Positions 23,547-35,611 are shown, counted from the stretch's first letter. The stretch is DNA of 64,000 nucleotides from Siphonodentalium dalli (GCA_032622095.1 CP136064.1:250794484-250858483), one strand, 5' to 3'. Numbers and translations are program-made. Notes: generated from the letters alone by a model not told the origin.

Positions 23547-24062
23547 AGGCACGGGCGGTGTTCGTTGCAGACATATTTATATTTGTTCAAATCGCCATCA
23601 ACAGAAGGAACACCAAAATATATGTACAGTTCCGCTCATATGCCAAATATAATCAGCGCGTAATTAGTATATTGTCGTCAAGACGTAGGACGGTGTACGT
23701 AAACAAGAGACTGCTGGTGTTACAGACGTTGTGCTTCTGTTTACATAACACAGCGCAATTCTATTGCTTAATCACACAGAAATTATATAAACGCTCTTTA
23801 TTTTTTCCATATCAGGAACACAGTAACAAATAACGCTCTTTATGTTTGCCATATCCGGATCTAAACAAAAGCCAGGAAACATAACGTTTTTTGCGTTTGT
23901 TTACACAACAAATGGGGGAAAATTAACAATAACATACTGTTTATGCCATATTTCTGATTGGCATAAGAACAAAGTTTGTCTATATCTTACTATTCCTTCT
24001 GTTTATGGCGGTTTTTGACGGAGGTGAATATTTTAACAGCATACCCAACGCCGCCCGTATCT
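23547..24062. mobile_element. TTAA-flanked inverted-repeat element, AGGCACGGGCGG family
   Basis: TTAA at 23543-23546 and 24063-24066. The left end is AGGCACGGGCGG and the right end CCGCCCGTATCT. It is 516 bp with no transposase. The interior shares the cagaaattatataaacgctctttatt and catactgtttatgcca blocks with 30137-30628. Confidence 0.85.
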
Positions 24063-24204
24063 TTAACCGGACTGGCTATTATCTGTGATCAACCTGGGCA
24101 TGCAATAGTTTGACTGTGGCAAGAATCGTTATTCAACTCCAATGACCATTAATTTAACCTTTCCAGATAGACTAGAGCTTTCTGAAATTTTACGAAAACC
24201 TTGT

Positions 24205-24385
24205 GCACATGCATTCTCTCATATCTGCGAATCTCCCACAGGGAACCTCCCATGTATAATAGAATACAGTGGCCTATATAACAATATATACCTTTATCTT
24301 GTAAAGCAGTGAATTCACTAATATATGCGAGGCTCCCTATATATATGTGCGAGACCCGTATATATAACGGAATGCACTGTCACGG
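24205..24385. repeat. Decayed twin-hairpin copy
   Basis: tgcacatgcattctctcata, a cccacaggga loop and catgtataatagaatacagtgg form one imperfect hairpin. A second (aattcactaatatatgcgag against gtatatataacggaatgcac) follows about 50 bp later. It is an old member of the 20919/23094 family. Confidence 0.6.
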
Positions 24386-24389
24386 TATC

Positions 24390-25090
24390 GTTAATGCCGC
24401 ACCATGCCTCCCCTCGTGGAAGTGTTACCAGAAGTTACGAGAAAGGAATATTGATATTTTGTCACTTTTGATTGGTTGCTTAATATTCACTATTTCTGAT
24501 AGTTCAGTCCCCAACACGCGAATTGGTTATTTGGGGGGGGGCGGGCTAACCACAACACAATATAGTCCGCTATCTAATTATAGCACATTCATTGTCGCTG
24601 GGGGAATCCGGAAATCTATTTTAGCATGCATGCTACATGTATTACTAATTCCATTGGAAAGATTCGACACCATTTGTCCAAAATGTCTTTGTAACCGATA
24701 ACTAGAGCACATTTCATGGTCTTCGTTGTTATTAAAAACGGTTTTTGTAATTATATATCATATTCCTGTCTTCGCTGATCACAACACATCGCTTCTATAT
24801 TTTTGTTAATTCCGTTTAGTACTCAATTTATTTTATCGATTTTTAAGTTTGTTTTCGGTATAGAAAAAGAATTGTTCACTAGTTCACATGATCTGAAAGT
24901 GAATTTTCGACATTATATATGGGATCTGGCCATCTGGGTCAGCATGACGAACGTTCGATAAACTATAATAAATATTGCACGCCTCCGGCTTGGGCACTAT
25001 TTATACCATCAGACCACTATTGTTGTATAAGTCAACGACAAGCCTTCGTTATGTATATAATATTGACCCCAGCTCCAATGAAGAACAAGT
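24390..25090. other. Intergenic stretch, nothing recognised
   Basis: Contains a 130-codon ORF (24309-24701) without domain or splice context. It partly overlaps the decayed hairpin copy and is considered spurious. Confidence 0.4.
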
Positions 25091-25096
25091 TGTTAA

Positions 25097-25230
25097 AGGT
25101 ACTCAATCCGATCAGAGGGTCCTATATTACTATTTCTTTGGCTTTGGGGGTAAAAAATATTTGATTCTATTTTTTACCCCCAAAGACAAAGAAATAGTAA
25201 TTTAGGAGCGTCTAATCGGATTGAGTACCT
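25097..25230. mobile_element. TTAA-flanked minimal hairpin, AGGTACTCAATCC family
   Basis: TTAA at 25093-25096 and 25231-25234. The two arms (AGGTACTCAATCCGATCAGA and its mirror) meet almost without a loop, giving a 134-bp hairpin. It is the deletion-derived core of the longer copy at 26968-27436. Confidence 0.9.
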
Positions 25231-26220
25231 TTAATGTTAATCACACGGCACTGTGCCTCTGATATTACAGTTTCTTTTGTAAGTACTATTCTTTCGAAGA
25301 CCAGTTGCCATATATTATATCTATATCAGTTATATCTCATTTCTTTGACATTGCTATGCTATACATTTGCCTTACTTTACATCCGGGAAATCAGAGAATT
25401 CCAGGAGAACCAATGAGCTGTACGGATACATCAGAACTGACAGGTAACTCGCCCATTGCAGCCAATGAGGTGTCTTCTGGTTGTAATATCCACCTTCAGG
25501 GAAAAAGATAACAATAATTATATCACACTCATGTTTCTTCATAAAAATGATAAACGGTTCGATTCCATACAACTGTTTAAGACTGTATCTTTTAAAGTGG
25601 CCGTAAGGTTAAAGACATAGTGTGGGCTTATTTCGCGAATCGAACTTTAAGTGGTTAAGTGAATACCAAGGCGATATGCCAAATGTTGCAATCAATTAAT
25701 ATTACTGACAATATCTACCACATCAATTATACCAATTCAAATAAAAACAACATCCAACCACGCACAATTGTAAATACATAAATTACAAAATATGATTGCC
25801 AATAAAGATATATCAATGATTCAGCCAATTACGAGCGTCAATGCATTTCATTAAAGGTGGATTATCTCTCCGGAAACACGCTTTAAATGGTTTCCGGGGT
25901 ATAATATAATAAATATGAGTCGAAGACATCTGGCCGGAAACGGTTCTATCAATTAATATACATTTTATATCGATATTTTCCTATGTAAATTGATAATCAA
26001 GTGTGATATTTTTCTGTTACTATATATTTTTAATTTTAGATAGTTATCCCGCAATGGTATAACGAGCAGTAAATTGTACCAAATTGTTTGTATGTATATT
26101 ATAACTATATTATAACGGACAATTCTGAATAAACTCAATATTAATAGACAGAAGCGTTTCCGTGGCAGGAGATTTCGATTCATATTTATTTATTTTATAC
26201 CCAGGAAACTAAATAAATTG

Positions 26221-26640
26221 CAGAATGAGGTCCCCAGAGGGTGAATTTAGTGACGCTATCCCGCATAGCGGGCTAGCATCGCTAAATTCACCCTCTGGAG
26301 ACCTCATTCTGCTTAGGCCTCGTCTTCAGGGAAGTACCTATCTAAATTAACATTGTTTTTAGTTAAATTTTCCCTTCTGGGAAGTTTATATATACCCTAA
26401 TTTGCTGCAGATAAAATGCATAATCGAGGCGCCCAATGGGTGAACATCAACAACTTCAAATGGGAAACTTCATTCTGATCCTAGGTCTACCATAGCAGTT
26501 GACGGCCTAAGCAGAATTAGGTCCCCAGAGGGTGAATTTAGTTATGCTAGCCCGCTTTGCGGGATAGCGTCACTAAATTCGCCCTCTGGGGACCTCATTC
26601 TGCAAATGACAGACATCCTATTTGCAGACTTGGTTATATG
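26221..26640. repeat. GCAGAATGAGG twin-hairpin element, degenerate copy
   Basis: Two palindromes of about 91 bp (26221-26312 and 26513-26605) are built on gcagaatgaggtccccagag and a centre at cccgcatagcggg or its mirror. They are separated by about 200 bp. The right flank aaatgacagacatcctattt matches the ends of the copies at 50085 and 52928. The left terminus is missing. Confidence 0.8.
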
Positions 26641-26967
26641 AAGAGATAGACCATCTTTAAAGGTCCTCATGCCATTTGCATTGGCAAAGGATGGGACGCT
26701 GAGACAACCTAAAATCCTATGAGTGAATGGGTAAACCCTTTCTATACTAAATGGAATCTGCCAACAGTTATACAACAGTATATATCGAAATGGTTTATTG
26801 CTAATTAGGAGGTGTGTACATGTAATAAAACCAGACGACAGAACAGAAAAACAGATAATAAAAGAGAAGAATTATTCATTCAATTGTGAGAAATGTTCAG
26901 ATAAAAAGTTGACTAAGGTCGTTTGGATAACTACTCATCAATTATGTTTTAGTATAAAAGGGGTTAA

Positions 26968-27436
26968 AGATACTCAATCCGTAAAGATGGTCCCCCATCT
27001 CAACAGATGCCAACAACAACAATCCGATCAGAGGGTCCTATATTACTATTTCTTTGGCTTTGGGGGTAAAAAATATTTGATTCGAGTCGAGGAACCCATC
27101 AAACAAAGCTCAGAGTTATTAGATATTGATTTTTGAAATTTGTTATGTTCTCGAGATGAGTACTAATAACTGCCGTAATCTGCTCTGGATGTGTACTCCA
27201 AATCTATTCAAACAGACAAGGATGGATAACTCTAAAATCAAGTGGTAATTTTAACGCAATTTTGACTGAGTTCTGGGCCAGATAGTATTCCGATAATGAA
27301 AAATAATAGATTTCTAAAATCGATATCTAACAAATCTGAGCTTTGATGGGTGACTTCCTCGACTCGAATCAAATATTTTTGACCCCCGAAGCCATTGAAA
27401 TAGTAATTGAGAGGAGTTTTATCGGATTGAGTACCT
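26968..27436. mobile_element. TTAA-flanked element, AGGTACTCAATCC family, long copy
   Basis: TTAA at 26964-26967 and 27437-27440. The left end is AGATACTCAATCC and the right end GGATTGAGTACCT. Subterminal arms carry the attactatttctttggcttt block inverted at both sides. It is 469 bp with no transposase. Confidence 0.88.
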
Positions 27437-27775
27437 TTAATAATAAGGTAATTTAATTTAGCAGTGAACTCACAGAATAGAATTCCATAGAACAGGACGG
27501 TTGTAGCCGTTGTGTTGGCAACTTTGTGATCAATATTCATGAAGCCGATGAGCTGACCAAATCCCTGAGAAACAATGATATATTGTACAGTGCTTACATT
27601 TTAATCAACATGATTGTATGAGCATCTTACTACCCTTACATTGATCAATTGTCGTGTCATAAATTTCTAATGTAGGCATTCGGATGCCAGTCGATTGACG
27701 AATGAAAATAGATATATTGTATGCGTCATATATATGATTACCTATTTGCGGGTGACTAGCTACTCGCATATTATA

Positions 27776-28130
27776 TAGATATTGCATGGATTAGAGTTGA
27801 CTATGCCAAAATAGTGGTCCGAGAGGAGAAATAGTCCACGAGCCGCAGGCGAGTGAACTATTCCTACTCGATTACCACAATTATGGCAATATGGTATGCA
27901 TATATATCAAACAGTTAACGTTCAATATAGTTCCATATTGGCCGTGTGTTCAAGTGTCAATCCGATGGTGCGAAATTATTTTTGTTACTATAAATAGAAA
28001 AAGAAAAGTTATGTGAGTAGGCCAGCTTCTGGGGTACTATTATATAGATAATGAATGGCTTGGAGTTGACTATGCCAAAATAGTGGTCCTCGAGGAGGAA
28101 TAGTCAACGACAAGTCATTCATTATTTAGT
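27776..28130. repeat. Pair of related inverted repeats (gttgactatgccaaaatagt)
   Basis: gagttgactatgccaaaatagtgg occurs near 27795 and 28065. Each time an inverted partner (gaatagtcaacga near 28100, diverged near 27830) allows a short hairpin. Two copies of one small family. Confidence 0.6.
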
Positions 28131-28788
28131 ATATTATATCGAACATTGGTGCAAATTCTCACACAATTTCTGTGTCTGATTTTGTCACCTTTTTGCTTAC
28201 CTTGAATTTTGGAAATCGGTCTCAGATTTTACAATTTACGGCAATCTTTTGACGTTGGTAGGGAGCAAAACTAAGTTATTAGTTACATCTAACAGAATCT
28301 CTTCATGATTCATGCATTTATTTCTATAAATATGTCATTGGCAAAGACATTTTTGCGAAATTTTAGAAGATAACTTGCTTAACATCGATTAAAGCGGAAA
28401 AGGAAATTATAAATAACGCCCACTTTCATTACACAATTAGGACTGGCCGCTTGCCAACTAAACGGACAAACTATTAAATACGTTGGCTGGCTATGATCGG
28501 ACATTTGTGAGATCATTACAATTCACCAATACATCTAATGATATACCGATATTGCAACAAGTATCGTACAAGGTTTAGTTTAAGTTTGGCCGTATCTCCA
28601 GGCGGCAACCCGATTTCGCGAAATGAATTTGTTACTATAAATAGAAAAAGAATAGTAGGCATGTAGGAATCCTACTGGGTATACTATCGTAAAATAGTAT
28701 AGTAGTGTGCAGCCAATCAGAATGCGTGAAAGTCACGTGAGATATAATATTGGAAAATAGTATAGTAGTGTGCAGCCAATTAGAACGC

Positions 28789-29040
28789 GAGAACGTCACT
28801 TGAGATATAATATACGAGTATATTTACTGTATAATATAGGTTATCTCTCCCGAGAACGTCACTTGAGATATAATATACGTGTATATTTACTGTATAATAT
28901 AGGTTATCTCTCCCGAGAACGTCACTTGAGATATAATATACGAGTATATTTACTGTATAATATAGGTTATCTCTCCCGAGAACGTCACTTGAGATATAAT
29001 ATACGTGTATATTTACTGTATAATATAGGTTATCTCTCCC
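28789..29040 (+). repeat. Tandem repeat, 4 x 63 bp
   Basis: Units starting gagaacgtcacttgagatat lie at 28789, 28852, 28915 and 28978. Units 1 and 3 have tacgagtat and units 2 and 4 tacgtgtat, so a 126-bp dimer was duplicated. The period is a multiple of three, which gives an open frame of four 21-residue repeats (28770-29075). This is probably not a gene. Confidence 0.97.
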
Positions 29041-29154
29041 GAGATATTGATGGATTGAACAGTTCGTATAAATGAGAAAACACTCATGCTCGTAGACTTT
29101 CTGTTGATTGATTTTTTATTGTAAAGCCAATATTTAAGTTGGAACATAGCCGAC

Positions 29155-29158
29155 ATAT

Positions 29159-29207
<49 letters not shown>

Positions 29208-29214
29208 ATATAAA
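29155..29214. repeat. (TA)n microsatellite
   Basis: Alternating TA over about 55 bp. Confidence 0.95.
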
Positions 29215-29280
29215 CAATTAAACAAGCAACTTGCACGCTAACAATTATCATATAACATTACCATAACAAATTCAACATAT

Positions 29281-29380
29281 TTCACCTATTGGGTGGGTGG
29301 GTTAATTCACCTATTGGGTGGGTGTGTTAATTCACCTATTGGGTGGGTGGGTTAATTCACCTATTGTGTGGGTGAGCTTC
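29281..29380 (+). repeat. Tandem repeat, 4 x 25 bp
   Basis: ttcacctattgggtgggtgg plus gttaa repeated at 29281, 29306, 29331 and 29356. Confidence 0.95.
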
Positions 29381-29499
29381 ATGGAGGTTGTATTGCTCTT
29401 TAAAATCAATTGTTCTTTTAAAAAAATATCTTTAAAAAACAAACAAAAAATTATAAAAAAAATTTATTTCAGAATATCTCCGTTTTTTTTGTCAATACA

Positions 29500-30060
29500 C
29501 TGCCAAAAATATTTTCTCAATTCAGGAAAAAAAAAATCTTGAAATGAGATATTATCTTGGGAGAATAGCTAGAAAAATAAGAAAAAACATATTTTCTAGG
29601 TCAAGAAATGAAAGGGTGGGAAAATTTCTTGTCTGAGAAAATTTCTTTAAGAAAACACAGTAATCTTAGTAAGAAAATCCTAGTAAACAAATCTTAGTAT
29701 AGATTTTTTTTTCTTAATGTAGGAAAGATTGTTTTTCTCACATAAGTTTATTTTTCTTGAAATAAGATAAGTTTAAGATACTGCGATTATCTTGGGAGAA
29801 TAGCTAGAAATTTAAGAAAGCTATACAATTAATCTAGAACAAGAAATTATATTTTCTATAGTTAGAAATATCGTCAAGATATTTTTTCTTAAGTGAGCCA
29901 ATTTTTTCTAGAATGAGATTTTCTCAAGCAGGAAAATAAATCTAAGTAAGGAAAACAAGTTTTCTTAACTAGGAATATTTTTCCCAATTAGGAAAGATAT
30001 ATTAGAAAACAATTCTTAATTAAGAAAAACATTTAATTTTAAATTAATATATAATTTCAA
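29500..30060. repeat. Degenerate inverted/tandem repeat rich in TTTCTTaa/TTAAGAAA words
   Basis: Starts with cactgccaaaaatattttct and contains many copies of aagaaa/tttctt words on both strands. A related block at 46090-46415 ends in the mirror ttttggcagtgta, suggesting one family with CACTGCCAAAAATA ends. Confidence 0.6.
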
Positions 30061-30136
30061 TTGTGTTTTAAAATATACAATTGACATTTATTCTGAATAT
30101 AAAAACTTCTATAATAGAGACAATAAGGGGGCTTAA

Positions 30137-30628
30137 AGGCACGGGAGGCCTTAGTTGTCGAAAATATTCATATTTGTTTCAATCACCGTAAACAGAAAAA
30201 CATTAAAACGCATACAGTTTTGTTCATATATACCATGACCATCGCGTAAACAGCATGCTATCATAAAGACCTACTATATTTTACCTAAGCAGGAGCCTGA
30301 TTGTGTTACAGAAGGCAGCACAGTGTTACTGGCTAATCACACACAAATAATATAAATGCTCTTTATTCGTTCCATATCAAAATTCAGCAACAATGAACGC
30401 TCTTTATGTTTACCATCATAATATAAACAAACACCAGGAAAGTACCTTTTTATGCTTTTGTTTACATAAGAATGGTCAAACATATGACAATAACATACTG
30501 TTTATGCGATATTTCTTATTTGTATACGGACAAAGTCTGTCTGCATTTTAATATTCTTTCTGTTTGTGGCGGTTTTTGACCGGTGGAAATATTTTCACAG
30601 CATACCCACCGCCAAGGCCTCCCGTACC
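30137..30628. mobile_element. TTAA-flanked element, AGGCACGGGAGG copy
   Basis: TTAA at 30133-30136 and 30629-30632. Inverted ends AGGCACGGGAGGCC and GGCCTCCCGTACCT. It is 492 bp and its interior is homologous to 23547-24062. No transposase. Confidence 0.88.
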
Positions 30629-30939
30629 TTTAAACTTTAAATATACAATCAACAATTTCTCGTTACAGTTATGGGTTTCTAAAATTGCAAGTGGCCAAAC
30701 AAGATACTGTGTACATTCGCGAAATGAAACTATACAAAGTACCTGTATCTTGTTCTGCCTCTTAAAATTGTATAAACCTATATACGCAACAAAAAATATA
30801 TTGATTGCTAATAATTACATCCCGACACATGATTTTCAATATATTTATAGAAAGAGTTACCTCAAATCTGTCGGTTGAAAAAAAAATATATAACAATTTC
30901 TGTTATTTGAGTATCCAGTTCAAACGATAGGAAAAAAAA

Positions 30940-31190
30940 TCATCACACATGACAAAACAAGCACTGTATGTGCCTTAATAAACATCGTAACCCTGTATTT
31001 TTAAATGCACATATTCTAGGACGGGTGATGTGTAATAAACACAGAAAGACACTTGTATTAATGGATTTGTTGATACGGCACTTGTGCCATTGAGGAAAGA
31101 TAGAACTCTAGGGTGTGCTGTTCATTCCGTCATTGTGCGCTAGCACTCGTGTCATATCAACAAACCCATAAACAAAATTGTGTAATTCTG
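30940..31190. repeat. Dispersed repeat with decayed hairpin (copy of 47020-47280)
   Basis: catcacacatgacaaa, ctgtatttt, attctaggacg and aacacagaa occur in the same order as at 47020-47120. Here the hairpin arms (gttgatacggcactt against cactcgtgtcatatcaac) are more diverged. Confidence 0.65.
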
Positions 31191-31288
31191 AGTATATACA
31201 GCATGGTTTCAATAGCTGTTTCATGAATCATGCAGATTGCAGGTTTACTGTTGTCTTTTCGGTATGCAACAGCTTGAGATATCGAATA

Positions 31289-31501
31289 CAGTAATGCCCC
31301 GAGTATAATCGACTCCTTAAACACAGTAGAATTATGGGTAACTTTTCAGGATTTAGTCGGATATATGGCTTGTTGCCATTCATCGGAAAGCTCTCTGAGA
31401 GCTTTCCGATGAATGGCAACAAGCCATATTTCCGACTAAATCATGAAAAGTTACCCATAATTCTGCTGTGGTTAAGGAGTTGATTACTTAGAGCATTACT
31501 G
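31289..31501. repeat. 213-bp near-perfect palindrome
   Basis: The arms cagtaatg ... gccattcatcggaaagctct and their mirror meet at position 31395 (ctctctgagag) with no loop and few mismatches. No ORF crosses it meaningfully. It is MITE-like or a recent inverted duplication. Confidence 0.92.
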
Positions 31502-31579
31502 CAGTTGAAACTGTTTTGGATCGAGTCCTGTCCGGCTACTCTTCTATAACCTCTCAAGATTTTGAAGTGTTGAATGGGT

Positions 31580-31745
31580 CACCATGAATCGCTCAATTAA
31601 ACAATCGCAACGGTGTTGAGTGTTTTGCTTATCGCTCACTATTTACTGCTGTATATAAACAAACGATTGACTCACACAAAGTGTGTTTTGTGGATAATAA
31701 CGCATTCATATGAACATTATCCTATACTATTAGTATATTCTTGGG
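31580..31745 (+). repeat. Dispersed repeat shared with 55085-55235
   Basis: cggtgttgagtgttttgctt, cacacaaagtgtgttttgtg and cctatactattag are shared in order with the ABCG-intron element at 54919-55235. Confidence 0.65.
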
Positions 31746-32269
31746 AAACTTTTTGTAAATGTTATTTATAAATTATAACCTATAACGAAGGCCATCCATT
31801 CCTTTAAGTTCCAAAGATATAAGGAGAATCACTGCATTTTAATTGCATACCGCATCCATCGTGGTGCTGTTTTGTGTTCAAGTGACAACCTTACCATGGT
31901 GTTGGAAATTACTGCAGTGTAATACCACAGCATTACCTGGGTAACACCACGTTAGAGATGGTCAATTACTTTAAGTATATGCAGGTTTGAAATCATCACG
32001 CTTGGGAAAGGCTGCCCTCTATGTTCTTATAAAAAAGCGTCACTTTGACCTAATCTGACGAAATACTGGTAGTGCTACAATCAAGATAACTTCAACCCAC
32101 AATTCTGGGCGTAAAGTCCATTATAGAAGAGTGTCGGGATGGGACTCGGTCCAAAACAGCATCAACCCAACCGATACCACAAGTTGTGGACAGGGAAAAC
32201 TTGGTCAAAACAGGTACTAGTACATGCATGTATTACAAGCATTAAAGGGTACACTAAATCCGGCCATTT

Positions 32270-32490
32270 ATGAGACCATCTCCTTGTATACTCAACAGAA
32301 TATATGCAACAAATGAATGAATTTTGCCCATGGATAAGTGCAACACCTGTGTGCTCTATGAACAATGCAAACATGGTATTTATAATGATAATGAATTATT
32401 GGCTGGAGTCATAAATTCATTTTCATTATAATTTATACCATGTTGTTTGCATATATTCTGCTGAGAATAAAAGGAGATGCTCTTAATGCG
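32270..32490. repeat. Imperfect inverted repeat
   Basis: gcaaacatggtatttataatgataatgaa faces ttcattttcattataatttataccatg, with an outer pair gtatactcaacagaatatat against atatattctgctgag. About 220 bp overall. Confidence 0.65.
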
Positions 32491-33139
32491 CAGTGTACAA
32501 CACTGCAAATATGGAACTTAAAGAGCTTTTCTCTATCTTCTACTGGAAACAACTGTTAAATTTATTAAGACTTTATCAAGTCTTTTCACAGTATATAGTC
32601 TACATGTTTAATAGTATAGCACTAGTACTCACTAGTATTTCCAGACTTTTTGTGATAAAAATGCGGATAAAAGTGCAGAATTCTAAATTGATGCATTAAG
32701 TTGCAGAATTTTAAATTGATGCATCAAGTGCATGAGCGGCTTTAGAGTTCTTTGAAGTGCGGTCATGCAAAATAACATAAAAGTTTGTAAAACAAGGTAC
32801 ATGTACATACTATGATTATAGCAGTATGAAGTGTCTGGAGCACCTTTGATGGATAAAAGCGAATGTATACAGGCCTTAAAATTTTGCAAGAGTCAAACTA
32901 TAGCATTTCTACATCAAATCAGCTGCTTTTTACCAGACTCAAACGAAGAATCATGATTCTGACTCTCATCACACTAAAATCCCTACAAAATAATCTACTG
33001 GTGTGCAGATATTTCATTGAGTGTTTCAAATCATTTTAAAGGGACCCAAGGCACTCATAGTGAGTAAATATGCCAAACATATAACATACAACAGTTCGTA
33101 AAAACATCACCACTCAGAAAAACATGAATTCCTGATTCC

Positions 33140-33327
33140 TATATTAATTATTGAAAGTTTTCCAATAACGAAATTTCTCCTGTTGGAACCATTGCTATGT
33201 AAACAAAACTGTTACAGTGATTTGTCAACAAACATTGCTACTAGTAATCGCGTAGAAGGTTAAACATATTTTAGTCTATTAAAATATTATTTTCAGAATA
33301 TTTTTCAATGCTTTGGCCATGCAATGT
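33140..33327 (+). repeat. Dispersed block shared with 45690-46040
   Basis: atgtaaacaaaactgttaca plus gtgatttg.caacaaa occurs once here and twice, tandemly, at 45742 and 45872. Confidence 0.65.
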
Positions 33328-33331
33328 TTAA

Positions 33332-33585
33332 CCCTTTCATGACGGGAGCTGCGCTGGTACAGCATTAAAGATCATGTACCAGTGAATTCTTGTATATATG
33401 CAAGTCTCACATAGGAAGCCTCATATGTATAAGAGAATGCACTGGATTACAAGGTCAAGGTAAATATTGTTAGGCCATGTATTCTCTTATATATGTGAGG
33501 CTCCATTTTGGAGACTCGCAAATATAAGAGAATGCATTGGCGCAGGGTTTTAGCAACATTTCAGGAATCTCCAGTCATGGAAGGG
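33332..33585. mobile_element. TTAA-flanked twin-hairpin element, diverged copy
   Basis: TTAA at 33328-33331 and 33586-33589. The ends CCCTTTCATGACGGGAG and CTCCAGTCATGGAAGGG are inverted and close to the CCCTTTACCC end of 20919-21311. Two palindromes lie inside (33380-33446 and 33473-33541), with the ttctcttatatatg motif and a different loop. This copy ties the hairpin module to the TTAA ends a second time. Confidence 0.85.
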
Positions 33586-33831
33586 TTAAGTTTTTATTAA
33601 ACTTTGGCATCTTATTGGACTTATTCAACATTGGATGGTAATGTCACTGTAACAGTGATGTTTATCAGAATTGCTAGCATGCAATGACATTCTTTCATAT
33701 AAATTAATTAACTCACAGAATATCGAAAGACCAGATGTGAGTATAATATAAATTTATCACCCCATTTTATAAAGGGATACAAAAAATAAAGATAACATAT
33801 GTTATGCTTTAAAGTCAGCATGGACAATTAA

Positions 33832-34151
33832 AGGTAAACAATCTGAATTGATGGTCTCCATACCATCAGATTCCAAGAACAACATTTCTTAATCGATTAA
33901 ATACCAAAACATAATGCTAACTAAGTACTGTCAACTCTAGTGTAACATTTTCCAAAATATGTTATATATCAACATTTTGTTCATCGCAACTTGGTATCAA
34001 GATTAGGTCAGTCGACTCAGTCGGCTCGTTGAATATTTGCTAGGCCGGGAAATATTCAAGGCGGTGAAAAATAACAGATTTCAAAAATTTATATTTTGTC
34101 CCGAAGCCAAAGAAATAGTAATTGAGGAGCGTGAACTCGGATTATCTATCT
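33832..34151. mobile_element. TTAA-flanked element, diverged AGGTAAACAAT copy
   Basis: TTAA at 33828-33831 and 34152-34155. The left half matches 424-612. The right half matches 27360-27436, including the ccgaagccaaagaaatagta block. Confidence 0.75.
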
Positions 34152-34155
34152 TTAA

Positions 34156-35285
34156 ATGTGCATGTATGGTACATGTATAAGCCACTTTAAGCTCATTGTA
34201 CAGATTACTTGGTGATACAGCAGGTTGACAAAGATAAAGGAACATTAGAATATTTTGATTCTGTTATGGATTTTAAGGCCTGTATGTGTACATGAATCTG
34301 ATTATATTGACATACTGCAATAATATGTCACTTAAAAGTTCATATCCTTCAGATAAGCTCAGAAACAAGGCTTGAGACTGTTCCATGGGTACTGTTGTGC
34401 TTTGTGTGGAGATTTGAAACTGGTACACCTCCAAATTCTGGTCAATGTAGTATGAAATATAAAAAATATTATGCATACGCTGGATGCCATAGTGCACATT
34501 TTCTGAGACTCGATGAAGCATACAAGTACACGTCTGTTGTAGAATTGAATTCACTAACTTCACTTGCCAAGATTTTCACCACATAAGTCTGATAAAATGT
34601 AGAGGTCACTGATCGGTCTCCATCAAGGAAGGAATGCATACATATGTGTCATTTTTGCCTTTGATGAACACATTGATCGTCATTTGGTTATAAATTAAAG
34701 CCTCCCCTTCGCTGCAGTGTGCACTAGTTACCAGGTAAGCATGGTACTGGATTCAGTGCATACCGACCGTAGGTATACATATGGTACATGTGTATAGCCA
34801 GGAGACTCAGGACTCACTGTCACACAGCAACAACACACATGTCATCATCATTGTCATGCATGAACGAATACCGATAACATCTACAGTACATGTATCCAGT
34901 ACATGTACACCGAATAACATTTGAAATCCTTCCTCATCCAGTCTTGGACAGAATTAATAATATTGGTATTAAGGGTCACCATGCAGTGTCTGCAAGAAGC
35001 ACTCTGACAGGAAACATGATTCTATGATTGGTTATCAGATAATCATATCAGGCCTTGAATGAAATTTTGATGTCTCAATCCAGTCAAGCAGCTCCTCCTG
35101 TCTGAAAAAAACAGATTTTAATGCTTGTAATGACATCAGAAAAGAGGAATGACTGATCATATACATATTATTAAGATACATCATCCAAATTGATCACCCG
35201 GGGGCCGAGTTATAACAGTAAATTATATCCATTCAAATGCTGCATGATGGTCAGAAACAGCTACAAATACATGTACCGGTATCAT
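34156..35285. other. Intergenic stretch, nothing recognised
   Basis: Low-GC sequence with short ORFs only (for example 34273-34563 on the minus strand) and no domain or splice support. Confidence 0.4.
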
Positions 35286-35287
35286 AT

Positions 35288-35611
35288 ACCGGTGTAACAG
35301 ATATCTCCCCCCTGGATATATCCCCCACTCTGGATACCACCCCCCATGAATGACTAAATTAAAATTTCACTCATTTGATATATGTTACTTGAACAAACAA
35401 AAATAAAAAATAAAAAAACAAACTTAAATCTCATAAAACATTTCTTTCTGGTCATTTCAGGGTCAAACGATATTAAATGAGTGAATTTTCTTTTAGTCAT
35501 ACATGGGGGAAAATGCCCAGGGTGTGCGAGTGAGATATCTGAGGACATTCGCAAATACACTCCCCCATGGAGGAAGATATCCAGACAGGAGGGGGTGACG
35601 TGTTACACCGG
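35288..35611. mobile_element. Inverted-repeat element abutting the hAT copy
   Basis: accggtgtaaca plus gatatctcccccctggatat on the left is mirrored by atatccagacaggagggggt and tgttacaccgg on the right. Its right end supplied the target for the adjacent hAT-like insertion. Confidence 0.7.

Noticed and set aside
24309-24701. 130-codon plus-strand ORF
   Set aside because: It overlaps a decayed hairpin element and a poly-G run, with no domain.
25305-25511. 68-codon plus-strand ORF with a hydrophobic start and polar tail
   Set aside because: It could be the end of a membrane protein, but no clear acceptor, partner exon or homology is visible.
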